Shown here piece by piece: positions 33,031-41,977 of a stretch of 64,000 nucleotides of DNA. Source of the DNA: Myxococcales bacterium (GTDB lineage Bacteria; Myxococcota_A; Polyangia; Haliangiales; Haliangiaceae); contig JADJUF010000001.1 of assembly GCA_016717005.1 (NCBI GenBank), positions 1,240,001 through 1,304,000 on the forward strand. Direction: 5' to 3'. Positions within the stretch are counted from its first letter, which is position 1, and every line of letters begins with the position of its first letter. Position numbers and translations under genes: made by a program. The notes below the pieces were generated by a model, which saw nothing but the letters and a program-made list of their open reading frames with translations, was not told where the DNA came from and did no database searches.

Positions 33031-33539
33031 CCCGGGCGCTGTTCCTCGATCGCGACGGCACGCTGATCGTCGACGTCGGCTACCCGCGCGACCCCGACGC
33101 CGTGGAGCTGTTGCCGGGCGCGGCGGCCACCCTGGCCGCGCTGCCGGCCGACGTCGCGCTGGTGATCGTCACCAACCAGTCCGGCCTGGCACGCGGCCTG
33201 GTCACCCCGGCCGAGGCCGCGGCGGTGCAGGCCGAGGTCGAGCGGCAGTTCGCGGCGGCCGGCGTGCGCTTCGCCGGGGTCTACGTGTGCCCCCACGGTC
33301 CCGACGACGGCTGCCCCTGCCGCAAGCCGGCCCCCGGCATGCTGCGCGACGCCGCCCGGGACCTCGGCCTCGACCTCGGTCGTTCGCTGATGATCGGCGA
33401 CAAGGCCGCCGACGTCGCCGCCGGTCGCGCCGCCGGGTGCGCGGTAACCCTGCGCTTCGCCGAGGCTTCGGGCCCCAACGTCGACGTGGTTGGCTGGCCG
33501 GCCGCCGGCGCCACGCTGGCCGCGTTCTTCGCGGCGTGA
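33027..33539 (+). CDS. gmhB: D,D-heptose 1,7-bisphosphate phosphatase
   Basis: 170 residues of the HAD superfamily. FLDRDGTLIVDVGYPRDPD is motif I with both Asp residues, then IVTNQSGLARG (motif II). The zinc-binding CPHGPDDGCPCRKPAPGM is diagnostic of GmhB and IGDKAADVAAGRAAGC is motif IV. It removes the 7-phosphate between the HldA and HldC steps. The GTG start lies in the stop of the fusion gene (GTGA), so it is translationally coupled. A broken paralogue lies at 41278. Confidence 0.94.
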   Translation: MTRALFLDRDGTLIVDVGYPRDPDAVELLPGAAATLAALPADVALVIVTNQSGLARGLVTPAEAAAVQAEVERQFAAAGVRFAGVYVCPHGPDDGCPCRKPAPGMLRDAARDLGLDLGRSLMIGDKAADVAAGRAAGCAVTLRFAEASGPNVDVVGWPAAGATLAAFFAA

Positions 33540-33549
33540 TCCGCAACGG

Positions 33550-35706
33550 TCAGCGAACCCCGGCGCCGACGCGGGCGACGCGCAACTCGGTGCCGGCGAT
33601 CAACACGACGATATCGGGTGCACCGGGCGCGTCGACGACTCGCCGCGCGGCCTCAAGCGCGGCTGGAGGCACCGCGTAGGTGACCTGCTGCCATCCGGCC
33701 ACCAACCGCTGCTCGCCGAGATCCACGCCGTTGAGTTGGACCCGCAGCCGCCCTTCCCCCGCCGACCACACCGCGACATCCACCACCGCTTCGGCACCAA
33801 CGACGTGGAGCTGGACGGCACCGCGCGCTTCATGGCCTGCCGGCACATCGACGAGGCCCTGCATGGTGAAGCGCACGTCCGCGACCTCGTGACCGCTCAA
33901 CGCCGCCGCGGCGACCCCATCGGCGCCGACCGTCGCCGGCCCGAGCCCGTACAGCTTGTAGCGGACCGCCTGCGGATCGCCGAGATCGACCGTCGACACG
34001 TCATCGGTGATCGGCGTGGCCCAGCCCCGATCGCCGATGGCGGGATCGATGCGGTACACGCGGAACGGCCCACGCACGAACTCGAGCGTGCCTCGCGCCT
34101 CGATCGCCTCCATCAGGTCGTCATCTGTCTGGCTCAAGCGTTTGCGGATCTTGGCGCGGTTCGCGTACGGGCTGGCGATCCACGACCAGCGCTTCTGGCC
34201 GGCCAGCAACGCGAACACGAGCTTGTCGTAGGCGACGTCCGGGGCGCCGCTGATCGCGACGAACCGCACTGGGCGGTTGCCGTACCGCCAGAACAGGTCC
34301 CGGAAGTACGCGTCGGCCGCGGGCTCGGTCATCGCCGGCAACCCCATCAGGTGCCGCTGCCAGTAGTACCGCACCGGCCCGTCGACCAGGAAGTTGGAGA
34401 GCACGAAGCGGCGGTCGTCGACTCGCGCCAGGTGACCACCGACCGCATGGAGGTCAGACTCCGCGAGCACCACCTTGGGGAACCGCGCGATCTCGCGCGC
34501 CTGCCAGGCGAGGAGAAACCCGGCCAGTACCAGGCCGCCGCGCCGAAGCGCCGGCCGGGCGTGCTCGCGCATCGCGACGATGATCGCGGCGAAACCGACC
34601 GCGTAGTACGGCACGAACTGCAGCGTGGGGTGGTACTGCTCGACGAGCAACTGCGAGAACACCACGCAGAACGGCACACCCGCCGCCAGGAACCATAGCG
34701 GCCGGAACGTGATCGGCGCCTCGACGCCGGTCCGGCGCCAGCGCCACGCCAGCCACGGGCCGCCGAGCACGAGGGCGAGGAACAGCGGCGTGAAAAACCG
34801 CCACAGCCGGGCGCTGACGATCGGCATGAGCCCCGCCGTGTAGTTGGTCGAATGCCGCCCTGTGGCGCGCTCCTCGAACTGAAACAGCAGGTCGTGGACG
34901 AGATGCACCGGCCCCACCGCCCACGCGATGAGGGCGAACTTGACGGCGACGCCGAGGATCAGGCCGGCGCCCACCGCCACTATCACCGGCCACGACTCGC
35001 GGTCGCGCAGCCTGCGCCCACTCCATACGACCGCGGCCACGGTCATGATCGGCAGGTACAGGCCGAAGTCATAGGACGCAAGCGCACACAGCGTCGTCGC
35101 GATCAGGATCACGGCCAGGCGCCCCCGCGCCGGTCGTTCGGTCCAGGCGCCGACCTGATCGAGCGCGGCATAGCCGAGCGCGGTGTACAGCGGCACGTGG
35201 TGCAAGGTGTCGGCGTACTGGAGCCACAACAGGTTGGTCCCGACCAGCAACACGGCGTAGCCCGCCAAGGCCGCCGACGTGAAGCGGCGGACGAAGCGAT
35301 AGAAGAACACCAGGCTGAGCAAGCTCAGCAGGTCGGCGAGCACGCGGAAGCCGCCGATCGACATGGTCCCAACCACGCGCTGCTGGACGCCATTCACCAG
35401 GTCCGGCAGCGGTGGATAGTGGGTGTAGCGCAGCGAGTCCGGGGTCAGCGGACCGACGTCGAGCACCGGCGTCATGCCGGTGGCGGCGAAGCCATCCCTC
35501 GCGAAGTAGCGTCCCGAGGTCAGCGCGTTGCCGTCGGACCACGGATCGCCCCAGTTGGCCCGAAATCCCTCGGTGCGCGTGGCGAACAGGAACGCGGCGG
35601 CCAGCGCCAGGCCCAGGAGCGCCGCGGGGTGAACACGCGGGCGCGCCCGGGGCGCGCCGTTCGTCGACGAGGAGGTCACGCGCGTGCGAGCTTTAGTCGT
35701 GAGCAT
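33550..35706 (-). CDS. GT-C/PMT-like membrane glycosyltransferase
   Basis: 718 residues: about a dozen membrane helices to residue 460, then a soluble C-terminal domain. Near the N-terminus, WGDPWSDGNALTSGRYFARDG and YTHYPPLPDLVNG lie in the first large loop, where dolichyl/undecaprenyl-phosphate-sugar transferases (ArnT/PMT type) carry their catalytic Asp. The C-terminal part (about 480-718) is beta-rich and may bind acceptor. It points opposite to its neighbours, between gmhB and hldA. This position has no gene in the decayed second copy, so it may be an insertion. The start is uncertain; ATG 35706 is the best in-frame choice before the first helix. Confidence 0.8.
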   Translation of the reverse strand: MLTTKARTRVTSSSTNGAPRARPRVHPAALLGLALAAAFLFATRTEGFRANWGDPWSDGNALTSGRYFARDGFAATGMTPVLDVGPLTPDSLRYTHYPPLPDLVNGVQQRVVGTMSIGGFRVLADLLSLLSLVFFYRFVRRFTSAALAGYAVLLVGTNLLWLQYADTLHHVPLYTALGYAALDQVGAWTERPARGRLAVILIATTLCALASYDFGLYLPIMTVAAVVWSGRRLRDRESWPVIVAVGAGLILGVAVKFALIAWAVGPVHLVHDLLFQFEERATGRHSTNYTAGLMPIVSARLWRFFTPLFLALVLGGPWLAWRWRRTGVEAPITFRPLWFLAAGVPFCVVFSQLLVEQYHPTLQFVPYYAVGFAAIIVAMREHARPALRRGGLVLAGFLLAWQAREIARFPKVVLAESDLHAVGGHLARVDDRRFVLSNFLVDGPVRYYWQRHLMGLPAMTEPAADAYFRDLFWRYGNRPVRFVAISGAPDVAYDKLVFALLAGQKRWSWIASPYANRAKIRKRLSQTDDDLMEAIEARGTLEFVRGPFRVYRIDPAIGDRGWATPITDDVSTVDLGDPQAVRYKLYGLGPATVGADGVAAAALSGHEVADVRFTMQGLVDVPAGHEARGAVQLHVVGAEAVVDVAVWSAGEGRLRVQLNGVDLGEQRLVAGWQQVTYAVPPAALEAARRVVDAPGAPDIVVLIAGTELRVARVGAGVR

Positions 35707-35769
35707 CGACGGTGTCAACCGCTTGTCTCGACTGGAAGCGTGGCGACGCACACGCGCTCCGCCACCGCG

Positions 35770-35798
35770 TTGCATCGGCTGGAGGCGTAGAGTAGCGT
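35770..35798 (+). promoter_or_regulatory. promoter of hldA (TTGCAT-N17-TAGCGT)
   Basis: TTGCAT at 35770-35775, a 17-nt spacer, TAGCGT at 35793-35798, and 8 nt to ATG 35807. The same layout (TTGCGG-N17-TAGCCT-N8-ATG) precedes the hldA pseudogene at 41642. Confidence 0.6.
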
Positions 35799-35806
35799 CG
35801 GCCAGC

Positions 35807-36781
35807 ATGTTGAGCCCGGCCCTCGTCGACGAGCTGCGCGGTCGCCGCGTGGTCGTGCTCGGCGACCTGATGATCGACGAGTACCTCCGCGGCGAGGTCC
35901 ACCGGGTGTCGCCTGAGGCTCCCGTACCGGTCCTCGATCTCCGCACCACCGAGCATCGGCTGGGCGGCGCCGCCAACACCGCGCACAACCTGGCCCAGCT
36001 CGGCGCTCACGCGACCGTGGTTGGCGTGGTCGGCGACGACGAAGGTGCGCAGATGCTCGGCGCAGCGCTCCACCGCGCCGGGATCAAGCCGTGGACAGTG
36101 GTCGACCCCGCGCGCCCCACGACCCGCAAGACCCGCCTGGTCGCAGGGGGCCACCAGATCGCCCGGGTGGACAGCGAGCGGCGGACCCCCGTCAGCGGCG
36201 CGGTGGCCGCGGCCCTCGGTGATGCGCTCGAGAGCGCGCTCGACGCCGCTGATGCGATCGTGCTGTCGGATTACGACAAGGGCGTGGTCACGCGCGATCT
36301 GGCGCGCCGCGCGATCGACGCCGGCCACCGCCGTCCCGTGCCGGTCGTCGTGGACCCCAAGCAGCGCGACTTCTCGGTCTACGCCCGGGCCACGGTGATC
36401 ACCCCGAACCTGGCCGAGCTCGAGCGGGCGGTGAGTCATCCGGTACACAACCTCGCGGAGATCGACGCGGCCGCCCGCCGCCTTGCCCCAGCGCTCGACG
36501 GTGCGGCGTTGCTGGTTACCCGCGGCGCGGATGGCATGACGCTATATCGTGGCGGCGACCGCGGCGCCCACGTCCCGGCCGCCGCGCGCGAGGTCTTCGA
36601 CGTCACAGGTGCGGGCGACACCGTGGTTGCGACGCTGACGCTGGGCCTGGCAGCTGGCCTCGAAATGGAGGTGGCGATGGAGCTGGCCAGCCTGGCCGCG
36701 GGCATCGTCGTGTCGCGGCGTGGTACCTCGACGGTGTCGCCGGCCGAACTCGCGGCCGCAATCGCGTCGGCGCCACGATGA
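35807..36781 (+). CDS. hldA: D-glycero-beta-D-manno-heptose-7-phosphate kinase
   Basis: 324 residues of the PfkB/ribokinase family, RfaE1 type. VVVLGDLMIDEYLRGEVHR, then EAPVPVLDLRTTEHRLGGAA with the Gly-Gly substrate motif. VVDPKQRDFSVYARATVI, TPNLAELERAV and the catalytic anion-hole motif DVTGAGDTVVATLTLGLAAG follow. It phosphorylates heptose-7-P at C1 in ADP-heptose synthesis and is free of the HldC domain, which is fused to GmhA upstream. The next reading start (ATGA overlap at 36778) begins a decayed gene. A deleted paralogue lies at 41642. Confidence 0.95.
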   Translation: MLSPALVDELRGRRVVVLGDLMIDEYLRGEVHRVSPEAPVPVLDLRTTEHRLGGAANTAHNLAQLGAHATVVGVVGDDEGAQMLGAALHRAGIKPWTVVDPARPTTRKTRLVAGGHQIARVDSERRTPVSGAVAAALGDALESALDAADAIVLSDYDKGVVTRDLARRAIDAGHRRPVPVVVDPKQRDFSVYARATVITPNLAELERAVSHPVHNLAEIDAAARRLAPALDGAALLVTRGADGMTLYRGGDRGAHVPAAAREVFDVTGAGDTVVATLTLGLAAGLEMEVAMELASLAAGIVVSRRGTSTVSPAELAAAIASAPR

Positions 36782-37134
36782 CGAGCCGACGACCGGGCAC
36801 GGCCCTGGCTCGCTGGGTCGTGGTCGAGATCTACGCCGCCTTGACGGTCGCGTAAGGCATCGCGGCCGACCTCGCGCTGGCAGGCTGGCTGATGCTCGGT
36901 CGGTCAGGCCACCGCGCTGGTGCACGGCGGGCTGCTCGCGATCGGCGCCGCGCCGCCCGCCGTGGACACGTGGCGCGGTCCGGCGACGCGGCCGCGGCGC
37001 TCTGGCGTCGCTGGGCCGTGGTCGTGGTAGCCGTGGCGCAGGCGGCCGCCAACCTCGTGGCCGGCGTCGCCCGCCTGCCCGCAAGCGTGAAGACGAGGCG
37101 TCGCGCGTCGCGTGGCCTGAGGTACGGTTGGTCC
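36778..37134 (+). pseudogene. remnant of a GT-C membrane protein gene after hldA
   Basis: An ATGA overlap with the hldA stop opens a frame that ends after 25 codons (TAA 36853). It continues without a start as GIAADLALAGWLMLG, which closely matches GCAAYLAVAGWLMMLG in the intact GT-C gene at 41974. That gene occupies the same position after the hldA pseudogene. Later fragments (QATALVHGGLL, and WAVVVVAVAQAAANLVAGVA in another frame) look like broken membrane helices. Most of the gene is gone. I infer a decayed copy; the short alignments make this moderately, not fully, certain. Confidence 0.5.
37123..37128 (+). promoter_or_regulatory. -10 box TACGGT of the large lipoprotein gene
   Basis: TACGGT ends 6 nt before ATG 37135. 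The broken paralogue at 45507 has TAGGCT at the same 6-nt distance. Confidence 0.5.
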
Positions 37135-39303
37135 ATGCGATGCGCGTGGCGTCACCTCGGGTTGGCCTTGCTCGCCATGGCGGGCGCTTGCAGCGGGGAC
37201 TCGGAACCCGCGTTGGCGATCGACTTCGAGTGCCAGCCCACGGCGACGATCGACTTTCCGCCGACGCAGGTCGGACAGCAGGCCGACGCCGTGCTGATGG
37301 CCCGCAATGACGACCATGCGGGGACCGTCGTCGCCGCACTCGATGGCCCGGACGCCGACCAGTTCACGATCGACCCGATCTCGACGTGTGACGGGCGGCG
37401 GCTGACAGCCGGCGATCGGTGTCTGGTCCGGATCAGCCACACGCCGTCCCGGGCCGGCGCCCACGTCGCCACGCTACGTATCGGCAGCACCGCCACTCCG
37501 TTGACCGGCATCAGCACCGCGACGACGACGGGGTTGCTCGTCACGTCGGCGCGGCTCGGGTTCGCACGCGGCGCCGTGGCGCTGGGCCCTACCGACGTGC
37601 TCATCACCAACCAAGGGACCACCCCGATCACCCTCGGGTCGCCCATCTTCGCCGGCGACGGGTTCCTCGGCTCGACGGCGGGCGCGTGCGGTCCGACGTT
37701 GACCCAGGGCGGCGCCTGCCGCCTCCAGGTCGCGATCACCCAGCTTCGGAACGGCTGCGTCGCCGGCACCCTGACGATCCCGTCGAGCGTCGGCGACGTG
37801 ACGGTGCCGGTGACGACGCGCCTGACCCGAGGCGTCGACGTCGCGTTCTCTGGGACCGGCGCCGCGCGGGTGACGTCCGATCCGCCAGGCATCGACTGCA
37901 CCACCAATGGCGGCGTCTGTGGCTGGCTGTTCGACGAGGACACGGTCAACCTCACCGCGGCGGGCGAGGGCGGCACGCGCGTGGTCAGTGTCCCGACGCC
38001 CTGGGCGCCGGAGCTCACGCCCCTGGCGCCCGTGTACCACGCGATCGTCGCCCTGGCGCCCCCCGATGCCAAGACGCTGGTGGTGACGCACGAGGGCGCC
38101 GGCGCCGGCATGCTCATCGGCAGTGGCACCGTGACAGCCACGCCGTGCACCGAGGCTACGTGCGTGTTCTATGCGCCGCCCAACAGCACCGCCAGCATCG
38201 TCGCGTTGGCGCCGTCGCGCTTCGTCGGGTGGAGCGGGGCCTGCATCGGCCAGGCGCGCGTCTGCAATCTCGGCCTGATCGTCAATGACCGGATAGCCGC
38301 GGCCACGTTCGCGCGCGACGACCGCGAGGTGACCACGCTGTTGCCAGGGTACGAGTTCCCGGCGGACGCGGTTGCGGCAACCCGCGATGGCGACCTGCTG
38401 GCCGCTGGCCGATCGCGCGATGGGACCGTCACGAGCCTGCGCGTGACCCGGCTCGGCCTCGATGGCACACGCCGCTGGCACGTGTCGCTGGTCGAGAACG
38501 ACCCGTTCCTCGCGATCGGGGACCTCACGACGATCGGCAGCGACGCCATCTACGTCGCCTCGTTCCATCGGCTCTGGAAGCTGACCGCCGCCGGCACGGT
38601 CGCGTGGACCGTCCCGCTCCCGGTCGGGCTCGCGACCAGCGCAGGGTTCGCGGCCCGGCTGTTGGCGGTCGGCGACGACGTCCTGGTCGCGACCGCCGAC
38701 CACGTCGAGCGACGCGCCGCGAGCGACGGTCACGTCGTGTGGACAGTCCCGGCGCCTGGCGCCATCGCGGTCGCGGCGCGCGCCGACGGAGAGATCGCGA
38801 TCGCGCATGCGGAGACGCCGCTGGCGCTGACCATCGAGCGGGTAGCGCTCGACGGCACCACGCGGGGACCGCCATGGTCGGTGGCGGTACCTGGAGCGGC
38901 GACGTCGCTGACCTACGACGCTGGCGGGGCGCTGGTCGTGGGCGCGAGCGGCGCCCTGCTCCGCCTCGACGCTACCGGCGCCGTGGTCGCGACGACCGAC
39001 GCCGAGGCGGGGCGACCGATCGGCATCGCGACGACCGCGACCGGTCGTGTGGTGGCGATCCATGGCCACCTGTACCGTTCCCACTACGACTTCGAGGCGG
39101 GGCTGCGGGTGGATGCGCTCGACGACGCCGTCGGCGTCGTGTGGTCGCTCGACAAGCCCGTCGACAACCCGTCCGACTACGAGACCGGCTGGTTCAACGG
39201 CGTCGAGGTGACCGACCTCGCGGTCGACGCCACCGGCCGGGCGATCGTCGCCGGGCGGTTCAACACGCGGCGGACGTGGATCGAGGTCCTCGCGCCGCCG
39301 TGA
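37135..39303 (+). CDS. large lipoprotein: choice-of-anchor-type domains plus beta-propeller-like C-terminus
   Basis: 722 residues. A lipobox (AMAGAC, Cys about 20) is followed by two Ig-like choice-of-anchor domains (FECQPTATIDFPPTQVGQQA, FTIDPISTCDG, VLITNQGTTPITLGSPIFAG and the second ACRLQVAITQLRNG). A Cys-containing middle comes next (about 240-390). From about 400 to the end, 40-50-residue repeats (GDLLAAGRSRDGTVTSLRVT, DAIYVASFHRLWKLTAAG, ALVVGASGALLRLDATG) look like a PQQ/SBBP-type beta-propeller. Probably a cell-surface protein. A frameshifted partial copy lies at 45507-46190. Confidence 0.8.
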   Translation: MRCAWRHLGLALLAMAGACSGDSEPALAIDFECQPTATIDFPPTQVGQQADAVLMARNDDHAGTVVAALDGPDADQFTIDPISTCDGRRLTAGDRCLVRISHTPSRAGAHVATLRIGSTATPLTGISTATTTGLLVTSARLGFARGAVALGPTDVLITNQGTTPITLGSPIFAGDGFLGSTAGACGPTLTQGGACRLQVAITQLRNGCVAGTLTIPSSVGDVTVPVTTRLTRGVDVAFSGTGAARVTSDPPGIDCTTNGGVCGWLFDEDTVNLTAAGEGGTRVVSVPTPWAPELTPLAPVYHAIVALAPPDAKTLVVTHEGAGAGMLIGSGTVTATPCTEATCVFYAPPNSTASIVALAPSRFVGWSGACIGQARVCNLGLIVNDRIAAATFARDDREVTTLLPGYEFPADAVAATRDGDLLAAGRSRDGTVTSLRVTRLGLDGTRRWHVSLVENDPFLAIGDLTTIGSDAIYVASFHRLWKLTAAGTVAWTVPLPVGLATSAGFAARLLAVGDDVLVATADHVERRAASDGHVVWTVPAPGAIAVAARADGEIAIAHAETPLALTIERVALDGTTRGPPWSVAVPGAATSLTYDAGGALVVGASGALLRLDATGAVVATTDAEAGRPIGIATTATGRVVAIHGHLYRSHYDFEAGLRVDALDDAVGVVWSLDKPVDNPSDYETGWFNGVEVTDLAVDATGRAIVAGRFNTRRTWIEVLAPP

Positions 39304-39351
39304 CCTCCCCGCGCCATTGACGCGCCGCTGCGACGGTGGCACACACATCCG

Positions 39352-40215
39352 ATGATCGCCTGCGAGGTGTGCGCTTCGTCTCAGTTCCGGCCGATGTTCG
39401 ACAAGGCCGAGCACCACTTCGTGCGCTGCGGCGACTGCGGCCTCGAGCGGATCTCGCCGCAACCGTCCGACGAGACGCTCGGCAAGATCTACGGCGCCCA
39501 CTACTACGACGCCTGGGGCCTCCACGACAACGAGACCACCGTCGCGAACCTCAAGCGCGGCACGTTCAAGTTCGTTCTCGGCAAGCTGCCGGCGGCGCAG
39601 CCCGGCGACAAGCTGCTCGACTGCGGCGCCGCCACCGGGTTCTTGCTGGAGGTCGCGCGCGACCTCGGCTACCAGCCCTACGGCCTCGAGCTATCCGATT
39701 TCGGCGCCCAGGCGATCGCGACCAAGTTCGGCCCCGACCGCGTCTTCTGCGGCGAGCTCGCCGACGCCCGGTTCGCCGACGCGGGCGCCGGAGACTTCGC
39801 GGTCGTCACGATGTGCGACTACATCGAGCACGTGCGGGATCCGCGGCGGACGCTCGAGCTCGCGCGCAAGCTCTTGCGCCCGGGCGGCGTCCTGGCGATC
39901 ACGACGCCCGACGCGGGCTCACCCTCGCGCCGCGTGCTCCGCACCGGCTGGACCCACTACAAGGTCGAGCACCTGTTCTACTTCAACCAGCAGAACCTCC
40001 GGCGCCTGCTCACCGACGTTGGCTTCGCGTCGGTCCACTTCCACACGCTGTGGAAGTCGCTCACGCTCGACTACATCGGCCACCAGTTCGAGGTCTACCC
40101 GCACCCGGCGCTGACCAAGGTCGCGCGCGCGGTCACCCGCCTCACCCCGGCGGCTGTGCGCGCGTTCCCGCTGCCGTTCTCGACGGGCGAGCTGCTCGCG
40201 GTCGCCCGGCTGTAG
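39352..40215 (+). CDS. class I SAM methyltransferase with N-terminal zinc ribbon
   Basis: 287 residues. A zinc-ribbon-like N-terminus has C4, C7, C26 and C29 (CEVC ... CGDC). It is followed by a class I methyltransferase core: KLLDCGAATGFLLEVARDLG (motif I near 89-105), FAVVTMCDYIEHVRDP and LLRPGGVLAITTPDAG. This combination is typical of methyltransferases in sugar and O-antigen modification loci (Methyltransf_23 with a zinc-binding N-terminus). Its place in the heptose/glycosylation locus suggests modification of a surface sugar, which is inference. It starts at ATG 39352 without a visible ribosome-binding site or -10 box. Confidence 0.85.
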   Translation: MIACEVCASSQFRPMFDKAEHHFVRCGDCGLERISPQPSDETLGKIYGAHYYDAWGLHDNETTVANLKRGTFKFVLGKLPAAQPGDKLLDCGAATGFLLEVARDLGYQPYGLELSDFGAQAIATKFGPDRVFCGELADARFADAGAGDFAVVTMCDYIEHVRDPRRTLELARKLLRPGGVLAITTPDAGSPSRRVLRTGWTHYKVEHLFYFNQQNLRRLLTDVGFASVHFHTLWKSLTLDYIGHQFEVYPHPALTKVARAVTRLTPAAVRAFPLPFSTGELLAVARL

Positions 40216-40394
40216 CCGCGCCGTCAGCGCGCCGGCCCGGTGTACGGCGCGGCCGCCAGCGCGGCGTCGAGCTGCTCCGGGAACGGTCCCCCCCGCCCCC
40301 GGCGGGTGCACCTCGCAGCGATCGCCTCGAAGGTCAGGAAGTCCATCCGAGGCCAGCGCGCAAGACAGCGTTTCGAGATGGCCGTGTGGCCTGG

Positions 40395-40400
40395 TACCCT
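40395..40400 (+). promoter_or_regulatory. -10 box TACCCT of the ThuA-like gene
   Basis: TACCCT ends 6 nt before GTG 40407, with no Shine-Dalgarno. Confidence 0.4.
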
Positions 40401-40406
40401 GGCGGC

Positions 40407-41192
40407 GTGCGCCCCGTCGCGGTCGTCTGCGCCGTCGTCGCCGCCGCGGGTGGCTGCGGCGACGATCTGCCAGTGGCGCACCCGGCGGCGATCGACGCGG
40501 CGTGCGCCGGCGCCGCGGGCCAGCCGCGGGTGCTGGTGTACTCGCGCGAGACGCTGTGGACCCACCCATCGACGCCGGTGGCGCGCGCCGCGCTGATCGA
40601 CATGTGCGCGAGCCGCGGGTTCACCGTCACCGCGTCGCGCGATCCGGCGGTCTTCAGCGCCGCACGCCTCGCGGACGTCGACGTCGTGGTGTTCGCGGTC
40701 ACCAGCGGCAACGTCCTCGACGCCCCGGCCCGCGCCGCGTTCGAGCCGTGGGTGCGGGCCGGCGGCGGCGTGGTCGGCCTGCACTCGGCGTCCGCCACCG
40801 AGTACGACTGGCCGTTCTTCGTCGAGCTGATCGGCACCCGCTTCCGCACCCACCCGCCGGTGCTGACCCTCGCCGACGTCACGGTCGAGGACCCGGCAGC
40901 GCCGGTCACCGCCGGGCTCCCCGCCCGCTGGTCCCGCGCCGACGAGTGGTACGCATTCCACGAGCGGCCCGAGGCGCTAGGCCTCCACATCGTGCTCGCG
41001 CTCGACGAGGCCAGCGCCCAGCCGGCGCTGCCGGATGACCAGCGCGTCGGCTACCACCCGATCGCCTGGACCGACGACCACCTCGGAGGCCGCATGTTCT
41101 ACACCGCGATGGGGCACACCCCCGAGTCGTACGCCGAGACGGTGTTCCTCGACCTGCTCGCCCAGGCGATCACCTGGACGGCGGGCTCGTAG
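40407..41192 (+). CDS. ThuA-like domain lipoprotein
   Basis: 261 residues. A lipobox (AAAGGC, Cys about 17) is followed by a ThuA/trehalose-utilisation glutamine-amidotransferase-like fold: RVLVYSRETLWTHPSTPVA, DVDVVVFAVTSGNVLD, WVRAGGGVVGLHSASATEYD, FRTHPPVLTLADVTVEDP and DEWYAFHERPEALG. Then come HPIAWTDDHLGGRMFYTAMG and HTPESY. All hallmark segments of the family are present. The biochemical role of ThuA domains is poorly defined (sugar metabolism in rhizobia). Exported and membrane-anchored here. GTG 40407 is favoured by the -10 box. Confidence 0.85.
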   Translation: MRPVAVVCAVVAAAGGCGDDLPVAHPAAIDAACAGAAGQPRVLVYSRETLWTHPSTPVARAALIDMCASRGFTVTASRDPAVFSAARLADVDVVVFAVTSGNVLDAPARAAFEPWVRAGGGVVGLHSASATEYDWPFFVELIGTRFRTHPPVLTLADVTVEDPAAPVTAGLPARWSRADEWYAFHERPEALGLHIVLALDEASAQPALPDDQRVGYHPIAWTDDHLGGRMFYTAMGHTPESYAETVFLDLLAQAITWTAGS

Positions 41193-41277
41193 CGGCGCCC
41201 GGACGGCGGCGCCAACCCGCCGGTCGCGGCCGCCTCGGCGCCGCGCCATCGCATCGTCACCGCACGATGTCGCTGCG

Positions 41278-41630
41278 GTGGGTCCAGCGCTGTTCCTCGA
41301 CCGCGATGGCAGGCTCATCGTCGACGTGGGCTATCCACGCGATCCCGAGACCGTGGGCGCTCCTCCCTGGCGCAGCGTGGGCGCTCCGCGCACTGCCGCA
41401 GACGTCGCGCTGGTGATCGTGTCGAACCAGGCGGGCCTCGCGCGTGGACGCATTCACGCCGGCCGAGGCTGCAGAGCCACCTCGGCCTCGACCTCGCGGC
41501 ATCGCCCATGCTCGACGACAAGCCGTTCGACGTCCTCGCCAGCCGCACCGCCAGCTGCGCGGCGTCGCTGGGGTTCACTGACAGGGCCGACGCCGGCTCA
41601 CGCGTTGCGGCGCTCCCGGGCTCGGGTTAG
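41278..41630 (+). pseudogene. gmhB: gmhB pseudogene (frameshifts and internal deletion)
   Basis: Starts like GmhB in one frame (ALFLDRDGRLIVDVGYPRDPE, then DVALVIVSNQAGLARG). It shifts frame at about 41447 to TPAEAAE, loses the zinc-site region CPHGPDDGCPCRKP altogether, and resumes in a third frame with LGLDLAASPMLDDKPFDVL ending at TAG 41630. All pieces match the intact gmhB at 33027 in order. Not functional. The TAG stop forms part of the promoter of the following hldA pseudogene. Confidence 0.85.
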
Positions 41631-41633
41631 CCT
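41605..41633 (+). promoter_or_regulatory. conserved promoter of the hldA pseudogene (TTGCGG-N17-TAGCCT)
   Basis: TTGCGG at 41605-41610, a 17-nt spacer, TAGCCT at 41628-41633, and 8 nt to ATG 41642. This is the same geometry as the intact hldA promoter at 35770. Confidence 0.5.
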
Positions 41634-41641
41634 CCGCCGCG

Positions 41642-41977
41642 ATGATCTCCATCATCGAGGGTCTGCGCGATCACCGCGTGCTTGTGATCGGCGGTCTGAT
41701 GGTCGACGAGCACCTGCGCGACGACGTCCACCGGGTTTCGCCCGAGGCGCCGGTGCTGGTCCTCGAACGGCACGCCACCGAGTACCGTCTAGGCGTCGCC
41801 GCCAACACCGGCGACACCGTGGTCGCCACGCTCGCGCTGGCGCTCGCGGCCGGGCTCACGCTCGAGGACGCGATGGATCTGGCCAACCTCGCGGCCGACA
41901 TCTCGGTGTCGCGGCGCGGGACCTCGACGGTGAATCCCGAGGAGTTCGCCGCGATCGCCGCCGCAGGGCCGGTGTGA
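41642..41977 (+). pseudogene. hldA: hldA pseudogene with large in-frame internal deletion
   Basis: The 111-codon open frame joins the first ~58 residues of HldA (VLVIGGLMVDEHLRDDVHRV, EAPVLVLERHATEYRLGVAANT) directly to the last ~60 (GDTVVATLALALAAGLTLED, VSRRGTSTVNPEEFA). About 210 codons, including most of the substrate and ATP sites, are missing. The frame is kept and the overlap of its stop with the next gene's GTG start (GTGTGA) is preserved. Translation through it may therefore still serve to couple expression of the intact GT-C gene. Not an active kinase. Confidence 0.9.

Noticed and set aside
33550..35706. GT-C gene at 33550 as the duplicate of the one at 41974
   Set aside because: Both are multi-helix glycosyltransferases but their loop motifs differ and the orientation is opposite; the better counterpart of 41974 is the remnant at 36778.
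40224..40346. 40-codon minus-strand frame (MDFLTFEAIAARCTRR...)
   Set aside because: Plausible start and amino-acid mix, but no ribosome-binding site or -10 box and no similarity; may be a remnant. Not supported enough to annotate.
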